Shown in pieces: positions 9,226-18,278 of a DNA stretch of 64,000 bases; position 1 is the stretch's first letter; the number at the start of each line of letters is the position of its first letter. Origin of the DNA: Kriegella aquimaris (lineage in GTDB: Bacteria; Bacteroidota; Bacteroidia; Flavobacteriales; Flavobacteriaceae); contig NZ_FNGV01000001.1 in assembly GCF_900103215.1 (NCBI RefSeq), positions 682,001-746,000 on the forward strand, in the 5' to 3' direction. A model generated the notes under the pieces. The model worked only from the letters and a program-made list of their open reading frames with translations. It was not told the DNA's origin and searched no databases. Both the position numbers and the translations under genes were made by a program.

Positions 9226-9678
9226 CTATTGCTTTCGTTCCAATTTTCTAAGCTTTTCAATATCCTTGACAAGTCCCGATCTTAGATTATCGATTTTCTT
9301 GTTCATTTTTGTAACATCGTTGGGCGAAAGTTTGCCTTTAAATTTATCAAGCTGCATTTTCTCACGCATCTTCATCAATTTTTTCTCGTCTTTGGCAATC
9401 GATTTTCTTTTTGATTTTATATCATCCATCAACTTTTCACGCTTCTTTACTTCTTTCTCCGCTTTCTTTTGCGCTTTTTCTGCTTTTTTTTGTGCCTTTT
9501 CAGCATTCTTAACTTCTTTCTCCATTCTTTTCTGCTCCTTGAGCTCTAGCGCTTGGGCCTGCTGTTCTGCTACAACTGCGGCCAGTCCGACGGAGTCTTG
9601 AGCTTGCTCCGTAACTTGGGCATTGGTAATCAAATTGAAAACTAAAATCGAAACGAATGTTAATAGTGTCTTTTTCAT
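9226..9678 (-). CDS. Exported coiled-coil protein, function unknown
   Basis: Predicted 150-residue protein starting at MKKTLLTFVSILVFNLITNAQ, a clear signal peptide with a flavobacterial NAQ cleavage site; an in-frame upstream ATG would bury it behind 19 basic residues and is rejected. The mature part is almost entirely charged helix, with a run of alternating EKAQKKAEKAQKKAEKEVKK heptad-like units (about residues 55-85) and a lysine-rich C-terminal half. I recognise no family beyond a generic coiled coil. The gene is divergent from mnmE and stands alone, 79 bp upstream of the DUF4870 start. Confidence 0.7.
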   Translation of the reverse strand: MKKTLLTFVSILVFNLITNAQVTEQAQDSVGLAAVVAEQQAQALELKEQKRMEKEVKNAEKAQKKAEKAQKKAEKEVKKREKLMDDIKSKRKSIAKDEKKLMKMREKMQLDKFKGKLSPNDVTKMNKKIDNLRSGLVKDIEKLRKLERKQ

Positions 9679-9827
9679 TTTACGAGGGAATTTGGTTAGT
9701 ATTTTTTTGAGTGCACGCTGTATTATCCTACACATTAAATTTAATCAAATAGCGTACCAATTCGCATAAAAAGAACATCAAAACAATACTAGGGTTTTCC
9801 TTGCTCCATTTTGATTATTTTTACCCG

Positions 9828-11240
9828 ATGATTCCAAATGACACTATAATTGCTTTGGCGACACCCTCAGGTGCTGGGGCTATTGCCGTAATCCGTATTT
9901 CAGGAAGTAATGCCATCGCGTTGGCTTCCGATTACTTCAAATCGATAAGGGGAAAAAACCTTATCGATCAAAAAACGCATACGATTCACCTAGGGCATAT
10001 TGTTGAAGATAAACGTGTTATGGACGAGGTCTTAGTATCTATCTTTAAAGGTCCCCATTCGTATACCGGTGAAAATGTAGTGGAAATATCTTGTCATGGT
10101 TCACCGTACATTCAACAACAGATCATTCAACTTTTTTTACGAAATGGCTGTCGTACGGCGGATGCAGGGGAGTTTACCTTACGGGCCTTTTTAAACGGAA
10201 AACTCGATTTGAGCCAAGCCGAAGCCGTTGCCGACCTTATTGCTTCCGATAACGAGGCTAGCCATCAAATTGCGATACAGCAAATGCGTGGCGGCTTCAG
10301 CAATGAAATTAAGACACTACGGGAAGAACTTTTGAACTTCGCTTCACTTATAGAATTGGAACTCGATTTTTCGGAAGAAGACGTTGAATTTGCAGATCGT
10401 AGCCAGTTTAAAGAACTATTACAGCGTATTCAAACCGTATTGAAAGGGCTTATCGATTCTTTTGCGGTCGGTAATGTTATCAAAAATGGAATTCCCGTGG
10501 CCATTGTCGGTGAACCCAATGTGGGAAAATCAACTTTGCTCAATGCCCTTTTGAACGAAGAACGGGCTATTGTTAGCGATGTAGCCGGCACCACACGCGA
10601 CACGATCGAAGATGAAATTTCAATAGGTGGAATCGGATTTCGTTTTATAGATACGGCAGGCATACGAGAAACCCAAGATGTGGTGGAAAGTATAGGAATC
10701 AGAAGAACCTTCGAGAAAATAGCCCAGGCGCACGTCGTTTTATACTTAGTGGACGGTTGGCAGTTAACCGCTGCTGGAGCCATGGACACCTTAAAAAACG
10801 AAATTGAAAAAATAAAAAATAAGTTCCCTTTAAAATCGATCGTTTTACTTATCAACAAACTAGACAGGTTGACCGAAGATCAACTGTCTATGTTCAAAGA
10901 AAAACTGCCCGATGACGACAAGCGGCAAACTACTCTTTTTATTTCGGCTAAAACCAAGGAAGGAGTCGCTGACCTGGAAAACAAATTGCTGCAATTCGTT
11001 AATACAGGTGCCCTAAGAAACAACGAAACCATAGTGACCAATACACGGCATTATAATGCCTTATTAAAGGCTTTGGAAGAAATCGAAAAGGTACAGTTTG
11101 GTATGGATGAAGAATTGCCTAGTGATCTAATGGCTATCGACGTTCGGGAAGCGCTATATCACTTAGGGCTTATTACAGGTCAAGTCACGAATGACGAGCT
11201 TCTGGGTAACATCTTCAGCAACTTTTGCATCGGGAAATAA
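9828..11240 (+). CDS. mnmE: tRNA uridine-5-carboxymethylaminomethyl(34) GTPase MnmE
   Basis: MnmE (TrmE), 470 residues from the ATG giving MIPNDTIIALATPSGAGAIA; an in-frame ATG 27 bp upstream adds nine residues unlike the family and is rejected. The N-terminal formyl-THF-binding domain contains the block VEISCHGSPYIQQQI. The embedded G domain has G1 GEPNVGKSTL, the G2/G3 region GTTRDTIEDE and DTAGIRE, and G4 NKLD. The protein ends in FCIGK, the universal C-terminal motif with the functional Cys. With MnmG it modifies U34 of several tRNAs. No partner gene is adjacent. It is followed by AT-rich accessory DNA. Confidence 0.97.
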   Translation: MIPNDTIIALATPSGAGAIAVIRISGSNAIALASDYFKSIRGKNLIDQKTHTIHLGHIVEDKRVMDEVLVSIFKGPHSYTGENVVEISCHGSPYIQQQIIQLFLRNGCRTADAGEFTLRAFLNGKLDLSQAEAVADLIASDNEASHQIAIQQMRGGFSNEIKTLREELLNFASLIELELDFSEEDVEFADRSQFKELLQRIQTVLKGLIDSFAVGNVIKNGIPVAIVGEPNVGKSTLLNALLNEERAIVSDVAGTTRDTIEDEISIGGIGFRFIDTAGIRETQDVVESIGIRRTFEKIAQAHVVLYLVDGWQLTAAGAMDTLKNEIEKIKNKFPLKSIVLLINKLDRLTEDQLSMFKEKLPDDDKRQTTLFISAKTKEGVADLENKLLQFVNTGALRNNETIVTNTRHYNALLKALEEIEKVQFGMDEELPSDLMAIDVREALYHLGLITGQVTNDELLGNIFSNFCIGK

Positions 11241-11565
11241 ATACGAATTTCATTTGGTCTTATAAGGTTTTATCTGATTTCATATATCTGTAAATCAATA
11301 CGTTATTGGAATATATTTTTCTTTTCTCTTTCTCTTAATCTCTTATTATCATACATTTAGTTCACCTGGTTTAAACCTCGTTGAATTTTTTTACCTAAAA
11401 GGCGGAAAAATTTCACTTTTAAACTCTTTATTATAAAAATCAACCTAAAGCAGAAAATATCAAAAAAATGGGAAAGCTTTTTTGTTTCATGAATTCTACA
11501 ATGTGTAAACTATGTCCCTTTAACTTTGTAAACTATCTGCCCTAACGAACATTTAAAAATCATAA
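11241..11565. other. AT-rich intergenic region, 325 bp
   Basis: No gene was found. The stretch is poor in G and C compared with mnmE and marks the left edge of an accessory segment. It contains the direct-repeat element at 11504-11542, listed separately. I see no terminator hairpin directly after mnmE. Confidence 0.6.
11504..11542. repeat. Direct repeat resembling a decayed insertion-sequence end
   Basis: TGTAAACTATGTCCC at 11504-11518 is followed by TGTAAACTATCTGCCC at 11527-11542, start-to-start distance 23 bp. Repeated TGT...(T)GTCC-type units are typical of the termini of IS481- and IS21-related elements. No transposase and no opposite end were found nearby, so this would be a solo relic. 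The assignment is inference from motif style only. Confidence 0.35.
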
Positions 11566-12495
11566 ATGCGAATAATACCCATTTATATAATTTCACTTGT
11601 ATTATTAATATTTTCATGCTCATCAAATGATAATGAAATTAATAATTCACCCATTATATATCCTGAATTTGGTTCAGAAATTGAAGTACAAATTAATGGC
11701 TTAACTTTTGATGCAATGGAACCTTTTATCTCACCCAGTGGAAATTATATATTCTTTAATAATTTAAATGATGGTGTAAATACAAAGCTGTATTATGCGA
11801 CAAAAGTCAATGATTCGACTTTCAATTTTGCTGGAGAATTAATAGGCGCAAATCAAACAACACCACCACATTTAGATGCAGTTGCTGATATGGATGGTAA
11901 TGGCGATTTTTATTGGACATCAACCAGGAATTATCCTGCGGAATTAAATAACCTTTTTCATGGTACTTTTAGTTCTGGAAATATTAGTGGTATTGAAAGA
12001 GTTCAAGGGGACTTTAATATGAATACACCAGGTTGGTTAACTATGGATCATGGAATAAGTTTAGATGGACAATATTTGTACTTCAATAACGCAAGGTTTG
12101 ACGACCTGAATTGCCAAGGTCCTTGTGAAACAACAATTGGAATTGCAAAAAAAGTCAATGTTTCAACTTTTAGTACCCTTCAAAATTCTGCATCAATTCT
12201 ACAAAACATTAATGATACCAATTATATTTATTATGCGCCTTGTATAAGTAGTGATAACCTAGAATTTTATTACACACGATATTCAAAAGGAGAAATCACA
12301 TCGAGTACTGTTTTCGAAATATGCGTTGCAGTGAGAGACAATTCTACACTCGAATTTTCAATTCCAAGAGTTTTATTTTCGGAGACTATTTTGAGTTTAA
12401 TAGAAGCTCCTACTTTAACTGTCGATAAAAACATCATTTATTACCATCAAAAAACTGCTGATTCTCATAAAATAATGATGAGATATCGAGTTTAA
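11566..12495 (+). CDS. Lipoprotein with PD40/TolB-like beta-propeller repeats
   Basis: A 309-residue predicted lipoprotein. The N terminus MRIIPIYIISLVLLIFSCSS has a lipobox ending at Cys18. The mature region has repeated segments of the PD40 (WD40-like) type: EPFISPSGNYIFFNN, the GISLDGQYLYFNNARF block and APCISSDNLEFYYTRYS, each a '(I/S)S.(D/S)G..(I/L)YF' motif. Such proteins read as TolB/OmpA-associated propellers, but no OmpA or peptidase domain is present. Codon use is notably AT-rich compared with mnmE and with the adhesin downstream, and AT-rich noncoding DNA surrounds the gene, which suggests recent acquisition. Specific function is unknown. Confidence 0.75.
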   Translation: MRIIPIYIISLVLLIFSCSSNDNEINNSPIIYPEFGSEIEVQINGLTFDAMEPFISPSGNYIFFNNLNDGVNTKLYYATKVNDSTFNFAGELIGANQTTPPHLDAVADMDGNGDFYWTSTRNYPAELNNLFHGTFSSGNISGIERVQGDFNMNTPGWLTMDHGISLDGQYLYFNNARFDDLNCQGPCETTIGIAKKVNVSTFSTLQNSASILQNINDTNYIYYAPCISSDNLEFYYTRYSKGEITSSTVFEICVAVRDNSTLEFSIPRVLFSETILSLIEAPTLTVDKNIIYYHQKTADSHKIMMRYRV

Positions 12496-13474
12496 AGTCA
12501 ACAAAACTACAGCCAACAAAAGGACTAAGATAAAAAACAAACCATTTCTCCCTGATTTTGATATTTTATGACCTTCCTGATTTCGCAATAGCAAAACACT
12601 GTTTAATCCGTATAAAATTAGTTGCTTGAAAACCACTTAACTAACCATACACGAACACGTCACACAGTCTCAAAGCCTCCAGTTTTGAGGGCCTAATACG
12701 GGCAGGCATCTTTAAGATTTTACGAATACGGGAATTTAACAGGAGTAAAATGAGTGCTGAGACAGACCGCTCTAACGCACATTACTTCCCTCCTACTTTG
12801 ACCCCCTTCATTCTTTTTTCTTTTCCTTAGTAGTTTTCTAAGTTGTCATTTTCATTTTTCCGTGCGTCTTTACCTTTTCCCTTTTATAATTTAATTTAAA
12901 CATCATTTTGTGTGGCTCTTCAATAATGATGAAACATTTATTTGAAATTTGGTAAACCCTTTTTTTAACAAGATTACCAAACTGACACAAAAAATTCTCC
13001 ATCTCAGTATTCGCATCTGAAATTCAATGAAGCATCGATCTAAATGAACTATGAACACACCAAAAAAAATAAGTTTATGAGGTATATATTTTAGTGCTAA
13101 ACATTATTAGTCGATAATTCTTCCATTTTTTTCCATCCACCCTGTTGCAAGACTATTTTCACTAAGTAGTATTTAATTTTTTCACATAATCTGACATCTA
13201 ATCTTATTATAATAAATTAATTTTTGTAGCGTTTATCCTACATTATGGATTACAGAAATAGAGAAAAATAAACTATACAATTAATGAATATAGCACCTCA
13301 CGGTCTAAACGAGCTGAAACCAGTAATGATAACCAACTTACCAGTTGCCTTATTGACCAATACCTTTTTAATACTGCAATCTTCCTCAAAAACCTTCGAA
13401 ACTATATGCAGTGTTGAACTTGACACTCATTAAACTTTATTATTAGAAACCTGAAGCCAAATCATTACTACATT
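12496..13474. other. Noncoding AT-rich spacer, about 980 bp
   Basis: No convincing gene. A small dyad CTCAAA...TTTGAG sits at 12669-12689. A start-less open frame of about 50 codons runs from roughly 12669 to 12830 on the plus strand, and a 73-codon minus-strand frame overlaps the lipoprotein end; neither has a recognisable product or start context. The length and composition suggest decayed accessory DNA upstream of the adhesin gene. Confidence 0.5.
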
Positions 13475-16400
13475 ATGAATTTACGAGCCTACCTAACTGC
13501 ACTTTCTGAAAAAATATCAAAAAATGTAGTAATTCATAGTCAACCATTTGCTAGAATAAATAGTAAAAACTTAACTACGGGATTTATACATCTTTTCATT
13601 TTTCTAAATTTTGGCTTTATTAATGCACAGGATTACACAGTCACCTTAAATAGTGATCCCAAGACGGAGCAGGGCGTTACTTTCGACCTTAGCGGAAGCG
13701 CCACTGTAGCCTACGGTGCTTACAGCATGAGTACCAATGGAGCCAAAACAGCGACCATTTCCGTTAGTCAAAAAATAGATGTGAAGTCAGTCTATTTTTC
13801 GTATGGAACTAATGTTCAAGGAGCTTCTTTGGAGTTCTATAACGGCTCTACATTTGTTAAAAGTGTAACCTGGGGTTCTAATGGATCATCAAAAACAGTA
13901 AATGCTTCTTATATTGATAGGATTATCATGCGCGAAGATGGGTCAAGCGCCAGTGGGGCAGGTGACCTTCAAAATATTACTTTTTCCATTTCTCCAGCAA
14001 GTACGGCACCTGAAGTTACTACCACAACCCCTTCCAGTTTAGGGCAATCTACTGCCACCTTGGGTGGAAATGTAACTGCAGATGGCGGGGCTACGGTAAC
14101 CGATCGAGGAGTTGTATATGCTACTTCCTCAAATCCTACAACTTCAGATACAAAAGTTCAAATATCATCTGGGACTGGCTCCTTTTCTCAGTCTATTACA
14201 GGTCTTACTGCTAGTACTACTTATTATGTTAGGGCCTATGCTATAAACTCAGCAGGAACAAGCTATGGTAGCCAAAAAAGTTTTACCACTAGTGCCGCTG
14301 CACCTACCGTCACTAGCGTGACAGTACCGGCCAACGCCACCTACATAGCGGGACAGAACCTAGACTTCACGGTCAATTTCAGCGACAACGTAACGGTAAA
14401 TACCGGCGGCGGAACGCCCCGGCTGGCAGTTACGATTGGAGCCACCACACGCCAGGCGGTCTATCAGAACGGGTCGGGTACAGGATCTCTACTTTTCAGG
14501 TACACCGTACAGACCTCGGATTCCGATACGGACGGGATAGCGGTAGGTACTTTGGCAGCCAATGGCGGGACCATCAGGGACGGCGCGGGCAACGATGCCG
14601 ACCTTACATTGAACAGTGTGGGGGCCACCGCATCGGTTTTGGTCGACGCGGTCGCACCTACCGTCACCAGCGTGACAGTACCCGCCAACGCCACTTACAT
14701 ATCTGGACAGAACCTGGACTTCACGCTCAATTTCAGCGAAAACGTAACGGTAAATACTGGTGGCGGAACGCCCCAGTTGGCGATTACGATTGGAGCCACC
14801 GCACGCCAGGCTATCTATCAAAGCGGGTCCGGTACAGGATTCCTTCTTTTTAGGTACACCGTACAGACCTCCGATTCCGATACGGACGGGATTGCGATAG
14901 GCGCTTTGGCTTCCAATGGCGCAACCATCAGGGACGGCGCAAGCAACGATGCCAACCTTACATTGAACAGTGTGGGGGCCACCGCATCCGTTTTGGTCGA
15001 CGCAGTCGCACCTACCGTCACCAGCGTGACAGTACCCGCCAATGCCACCTACATATCAGGTCAGAATATCGACTTCACGGTCAATTTCAGCGAAAACATA
15101 ACGGTAAATACTGGTAGCGGAACGCCCCAGTTGGCGATTACAATTGGAGCCACCACACGCCAGGCGGCCTACCAGAGCGGGTCCGGGTCTAATTCATTGC
15201 TTTTTAGGTACACCGTCCAGGACGGGGATTCCGATGCCGATGGTATTACGGTCGGAGTATTAGCCTCCAATGGCGGGACCATCAGGGACGGCGCGGGCAA
15301 CGATGCCAACCTTACATTGAACAGTGTGGGGGCCACCGCATCCGTTTTGGTCGACGCGGTAGCACCAGCCGTCACCAGCGTGACAGTACCTGCCAACGGC
15401 ACTTACATCTCGGGACAGAACATGGACTTCACTGTCAATTTCAGCGACAACGCAACGGTAAATACAACGGGCGGAACGCCCCAGTTGGCGATTACAATTG
15501 GAGGCACCGCACGCCAGGCTATCTATCAAAGCGGGTCCGGTACTGGATCCCTACTTTTTAGGTACACCGTACAGACCTCCGATTCCGATGCGGACGGGAT
15601 AGCGGTAGGTACTTTGGCAACCAATGGCGGGACCATCAAGGACGGCTCAGGCAACGATGCCGACCTTACATTGAACAGTGTGGGGGCCACCGCATCCGTT
15701 TTGGTCGACGCGGTCGCACCTACCGTCACCAGCGTGACAGTACCCGCCAACGCCACTTACATATCGGGACAGAACCTGGACTTCACGGTCAATTTCAGCG
15801 AAAATGTAACGGTGAATACAACGGGTGGAACACCCCAGTTGGCCATCGTTATTGGAGCTACCACTCGCCAGGCGGTCTACCAGAGCGGGTCCGGTACTGG
15901 ATCCCTTCTTTTTAGATACACGGTCCAGGACGGGGATTCCGATGCGGACGGAATCGCTGTAGGTACTTTTGCAGCCAATGGCGGGACCATCAGGGACGGC
16001 GCAGGCAACGATGCAGACCTTACATTGAACAGTGTGGGGGCCACCGCATCCGTTTTGGTCGACGCGGTTGCACCCACTGTCAGCAGTGTGGTCCTACCGG
16101 CCAACGGCACTTACGTATCGGGTCAGAACCTTGACTTCACGGTCAATTTAAGCGAAAATGTAACGGTGAATACAACGGGTGGAACACCACAGTTGGCCAT
16201 CGTTATTGGAGCTACCACTCGCCAGGCTGTTTACCAGAGCGGGTCCGGTACAGGATCCCTTCTTTTTAGGTACGCGGTACAGGACGGGGATTCCGATGCC
16301 GATGGGATTACGGTCGGGGCATTGGCTTCCAATGGCGGGACCATCAGGGACGGCGCGGGCAACGGTGCCGACCTTACTTTGAACGGTGTTGGGTCTGCCC

Positions 16401-18253
16401 TGTCGGTATTTGTGGATGCAGTGGCACCTAGTGTCAGCAGTGTGACCCTAACGGCCAACGGCACGTACGCATCGGGTCAGAATCTAGACTTCACAATCGA
16501 TTTCAGCGAAAATGTAACGGTGAATACAACGGGCGGAACACCCCAGTTGGCCATTACTATAGGGTCGACCACTCGCCAGGCTGTTTACCAGAGCGGTTCC
16601 GGTACGGGATCCCTACTTTTTAGATATATCTTACAGGCGGGCGATTCTGATGCCGATGGGATTACGGTCGGGGCATTGGCTTCCAATGGTGGGACCGTCA
16701 GTGACGGCGCGGGCAACGGTGCCGACCTTACATTGAACGGTGTTGGGTCTGCCCTGTTGATAATTGTGGATGCAGTAGCACCAGTAGCAGATGTGATATC
16801 ATTAGAAAGTGTAACCGCTAAATGTGAAGTAACAACCTTAATTGCACCAACCGCAACGGACAACAGTGGTGCAACGGTAACCGTTACAAAAGATATAGCC
16901 CTTCCAATTACTACGTTGGGAACAACAATCGTAACCTGGACCTACGATGATGGTAATGGAAACACTTCAACACAAACTCAAAGTATAATTGTTATACCCT
17001 CCTCAATAGAAACAGTCACCTTTACAGACCAAAATTTCACTTATGATGGTACACCAAAGAATATTGCAGTTGAAGGATTACCTTTGGGAGCATCTGTTAC
17101 TTATACAAATAATAATCAAACAGAAGCAGGAACTTATACGGTTACAGCTCATATCCAACCCGTAAGCGAAGCTTGCCCGACAATAGACTTAACTGCTGTA
17201 TTGACCATAAATAAGGCAACACAAAAAATCACTTTTAATAATTTACCTACAAAAAGTCTTGAAAAAAGTAGTGATTTTCAGTTAGACGCGATTGCAGAAT
17301 CTGGTTTACCGATAGCTTATACCTATTCCTTTAACTCTACAAATAATGCCGCAACTGTGAGTGCAACAGGTTTTGTAAACCTGTTAACTTCGGGTACAAT
17401 AACTATAACCGCTTCTCAACTGGGTAATTCAAATTACCTACAGGCAGAGGTAGTGTCTCAAGATTTGGTGATTACTAGCATGAATGCATCCATATTGTCA
17501 ATTATAATTAATGGGACTGTGATTCAAAATCCGGAAGAAACCATTGAATTTACACTGGACTGTAGCGATAATAGTGATTCTATATCGATAAGTTATACTA
17601 CTGAGGAAAATTCTTCTAGCGACATAGCAACGTCATTTGATATAAGCATGGAAGGTCCTGGAATTTATAGAAAGACTTTTACTATTAACTCCCAGGATAG
17701 AACAGTTGTTAAGACCTACAATCTTGCAATAACCAAGCTTTTCGATTTTGACCAAATTATAGAACAAAAATTTAATAATCTTTTGCTGGTCAAAAATAAT
17801 CCCAATACTAATGGAGGGTATAAATTTACTGACTTTGTATGGTATAGAAATAATCAAAAAGTGGGTAAGGAGCAATACTACTCAGAAGGTGATGAAGCAA
17901 CGGATTTACTTGATCCGAATGCAGTCTATTACGCAGAAATGACAACTGAAAGCGGGGATGTTTTACGTACCTGCCCGTTCAATATTCAGGCAAACGTGTC
18001 TGCTAAGGTCAAATTAGCTCCTAACCCAGTTCAAGCTAATGCAACTACCACTTTGTTCACAGATTTTGATGCGGATGAATTAAAGGATATGACGGTTTCA
18101 ATTTATAGTCCTAGCGGAATATTAATTGAAACATTGAAAGCTGATAAAGCACAGTTTGAGATAAAATTACCGGCAAACTTGCAGGCCGGAGTCTATATTT
18201 TGGCATGTAGGACAAAAAGACAAACACAAACTATTCAATTTATCGTAAAATAA
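13475..18253 (+). CDS. Large T9SS-exported repeat protein (putative adhesin)
   Basis: A 1592-residue exported protein. Residues 1-52 are a long signal region ending FGFINAQD. A carbohydrate-module-like beta domain follows (about 53-175), then an FN3-like segment (about 185-275) with GLTASTTYYVRAYAINSAG. Residues 276-1101 are seven tandem 118-residue repeats, each with PANATYISGQNLDFTVNFSE, TPQLAITIG and DGAGNDADLTLNSVGA-type blocks. Next come a HYR-like domain (about 1102-1180, TATDNSGATVTVTKDI), an MBG-like domain (YDGTPKNIAVEGLPLGASVTY), a cadherin-like/beta-sandwich region and a T9SS type A sorting domain (about 1505-1592: KLAPNPVQ, SIYSPSGILIETL, LQAGVYILACR). It is probably cell-surface, in adhesion or matrix. 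A beta-barrel protein gene follows 25 bp downstream. Confidence 0.88.
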   Translation: MNLRAYLTALSEKISKNVVIHSQPFARINSKNLTTGFIHLFIFLNFGFINAQDYTVTLNSDPKTEQGVTFDLSGSATVAYGAYSMSTNGAKTATISVSQKIDVKSVYFSYGTNVQGASLEFYNGSTFVKSVTWGSNGSSKTVNASYIDRIIMREDGSSASGAGDLQNITFSISPASTAPEVTTTTPSSLGQSTATLGGNVTADGGATVTDRGVVYATSSNPTTSDTKVQISSGTGSFSQSITGLTASTTYYVRAYAINSAGTSYGSQKSFTTSAAAPTVTSVTVPANATYIAGQNLDFTVNFSDNVTVNTGGGTPRLAVTIGATTRQAVYQNGSGTGSLLFRYTVQTSDSDTDGIAVGTLAANGGTIRDGAGNDADLTLNSVGATASVLVDAVAPTVTSVTVPANATYISGQNLDFTLNFSENVTVNTGGGTPQLAITIGATARQAIYQSGSGTGFLLFRYTVQTSDSDTDGIAIGALASNGATIRDGASNDANLTLNSVGATASVLVDAVAPTVTSVTVPANATYISGQNIDFTVNFSENITVNTGSGTPQLAITIGATTRQAAYQSGSGSNSLLFRYTVQDGDSDADGITVGVLASNGGTIRDGAGNDANLTLNSVGATASVLVDAVAPAVTSVTVPANGTYISGQNMDFTVNFSDNATVNTTGGTPQLAITIGGTARQAIYQSGSGTGSLLFRYTVQTSDSDADGIAVGTLATNGGTIKDGSGNDADLTLNSVGATASVLVDAVAPTVTSVTVPANATYISGQNLDFTVNFSENVTVNTTGGTPQLAIVIGATTRQAVYQSGSGTGSLLFRYTVQDGDSDADGIAVGTFAANGGTIRDGAGNDADLTLNSVGATASVLVDAVAPTVSSVVLPANGTYVSGQNLDFTVNLSENVTVNTTGGTPQLAIVIGATTRQAVYQSGSGTGSLLFRYAVQDGDSDADGITVGALASNGGTIRDGAGNGADLTLNGVGSALSVFVDAVAPSVSSVTLTANGTYASGQNLDFTIDFSENVTVNTTGGTPQLAITIGSTTRQAVYQSGSGTGSLLFRYILQAGDSDADGITVGALASNGGTVSDGAGNGADLTLNGVGSALLIIVDAVAPVADVISLESVTAKCEVTTLIAPTATDNSGATVTVTKDIALPITTLGTTIVTWTYDDGNGNTSTQTQSIIVIPSSIETVTFTDQNFTYDGTPKNIAVEGLPLGASVTYTNNNQTEAGTYTVTAHIQPVSEACPTIDLTAVLTINKATQKITFNNLPTKSLEKSSDFQLDAIAESGLPIAYTYSFNSTNNAATVSATGFVNLLTSGTITITASQLGNSNYLQAEVVSQDLVITSMNASILSIIINGTVIQNPEETIEFTLDCSDNSDSISISYTTEENSSSDIATSFDISMEGPGIYRKTFTINSQDRTVVKTYNLAITKLFDFDQIIEQKFNNLLLVKNNPNTNGGYKFTDFVWYRNNQKVGKEQYYSEGDEATDLLDPNAVYYAEMTTESGDVLRTCPFNIQANVSAKVKLAPNPVQANATTTLFTDFDADELKDMTVSIYSPSGILIETLKADKAQFEIKLPANLQAGVYILACRTKRQTQTIQFIVK
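14300..16777 (+). repeat. Seven tandem 354-bp coding repeats
   Basis: The GCA codon that opens the unit recurs at 14300, 14654, 15008, 15362, 15716, 16070 and 16424, and the array ends at 16778: seven intervals of exactly 354 bp (118 codons). Long stretches are identical at the DNA level between copies, especially copies 1-5; copies 6 and 7 share their own variants, for example GGTGTTGGGTCTGCCCTG. The array looks richer in G and C than the flanking parts of the same gene. It produces repeated antisense open frames that are not genes. Confidence 0.97.
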
Positions 18254-18278
18254 TTCTTGCATACACAAATACGTAGTT

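Noticed and set aside
9147-9272. Longer N terminus for the DUF4870 protein
   Set aside because: The extra 42 residues do not fit the family, and the ATG at 9146 gives the normal start.
12415-12636. Minus-strand open frame overlapping the lipoprotein gene end
   Set aside because: It overlaps the coding end of a better supported gene and has an improbable composition.
13475-13640. Shorter start for the T9SS repeat protein
   Set aside because: The later part of the N terminus is the hydrophobic signal core; no ATG lies closer to it in frame, so the long signal region is kept.
14300-16777. Direct repeats as a CRISPR array
   Set aside because: The units are 354 bp, contiguous, coding and in frame; there are no short repeats with unique spacers and no cas genes.
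14464-16863. Series of antisense open frames of about 76 codons inside the repeats
   Set aside because: They recur with the 354-bp period because the sense repeats recur; they are shadows of the adhesin frame.
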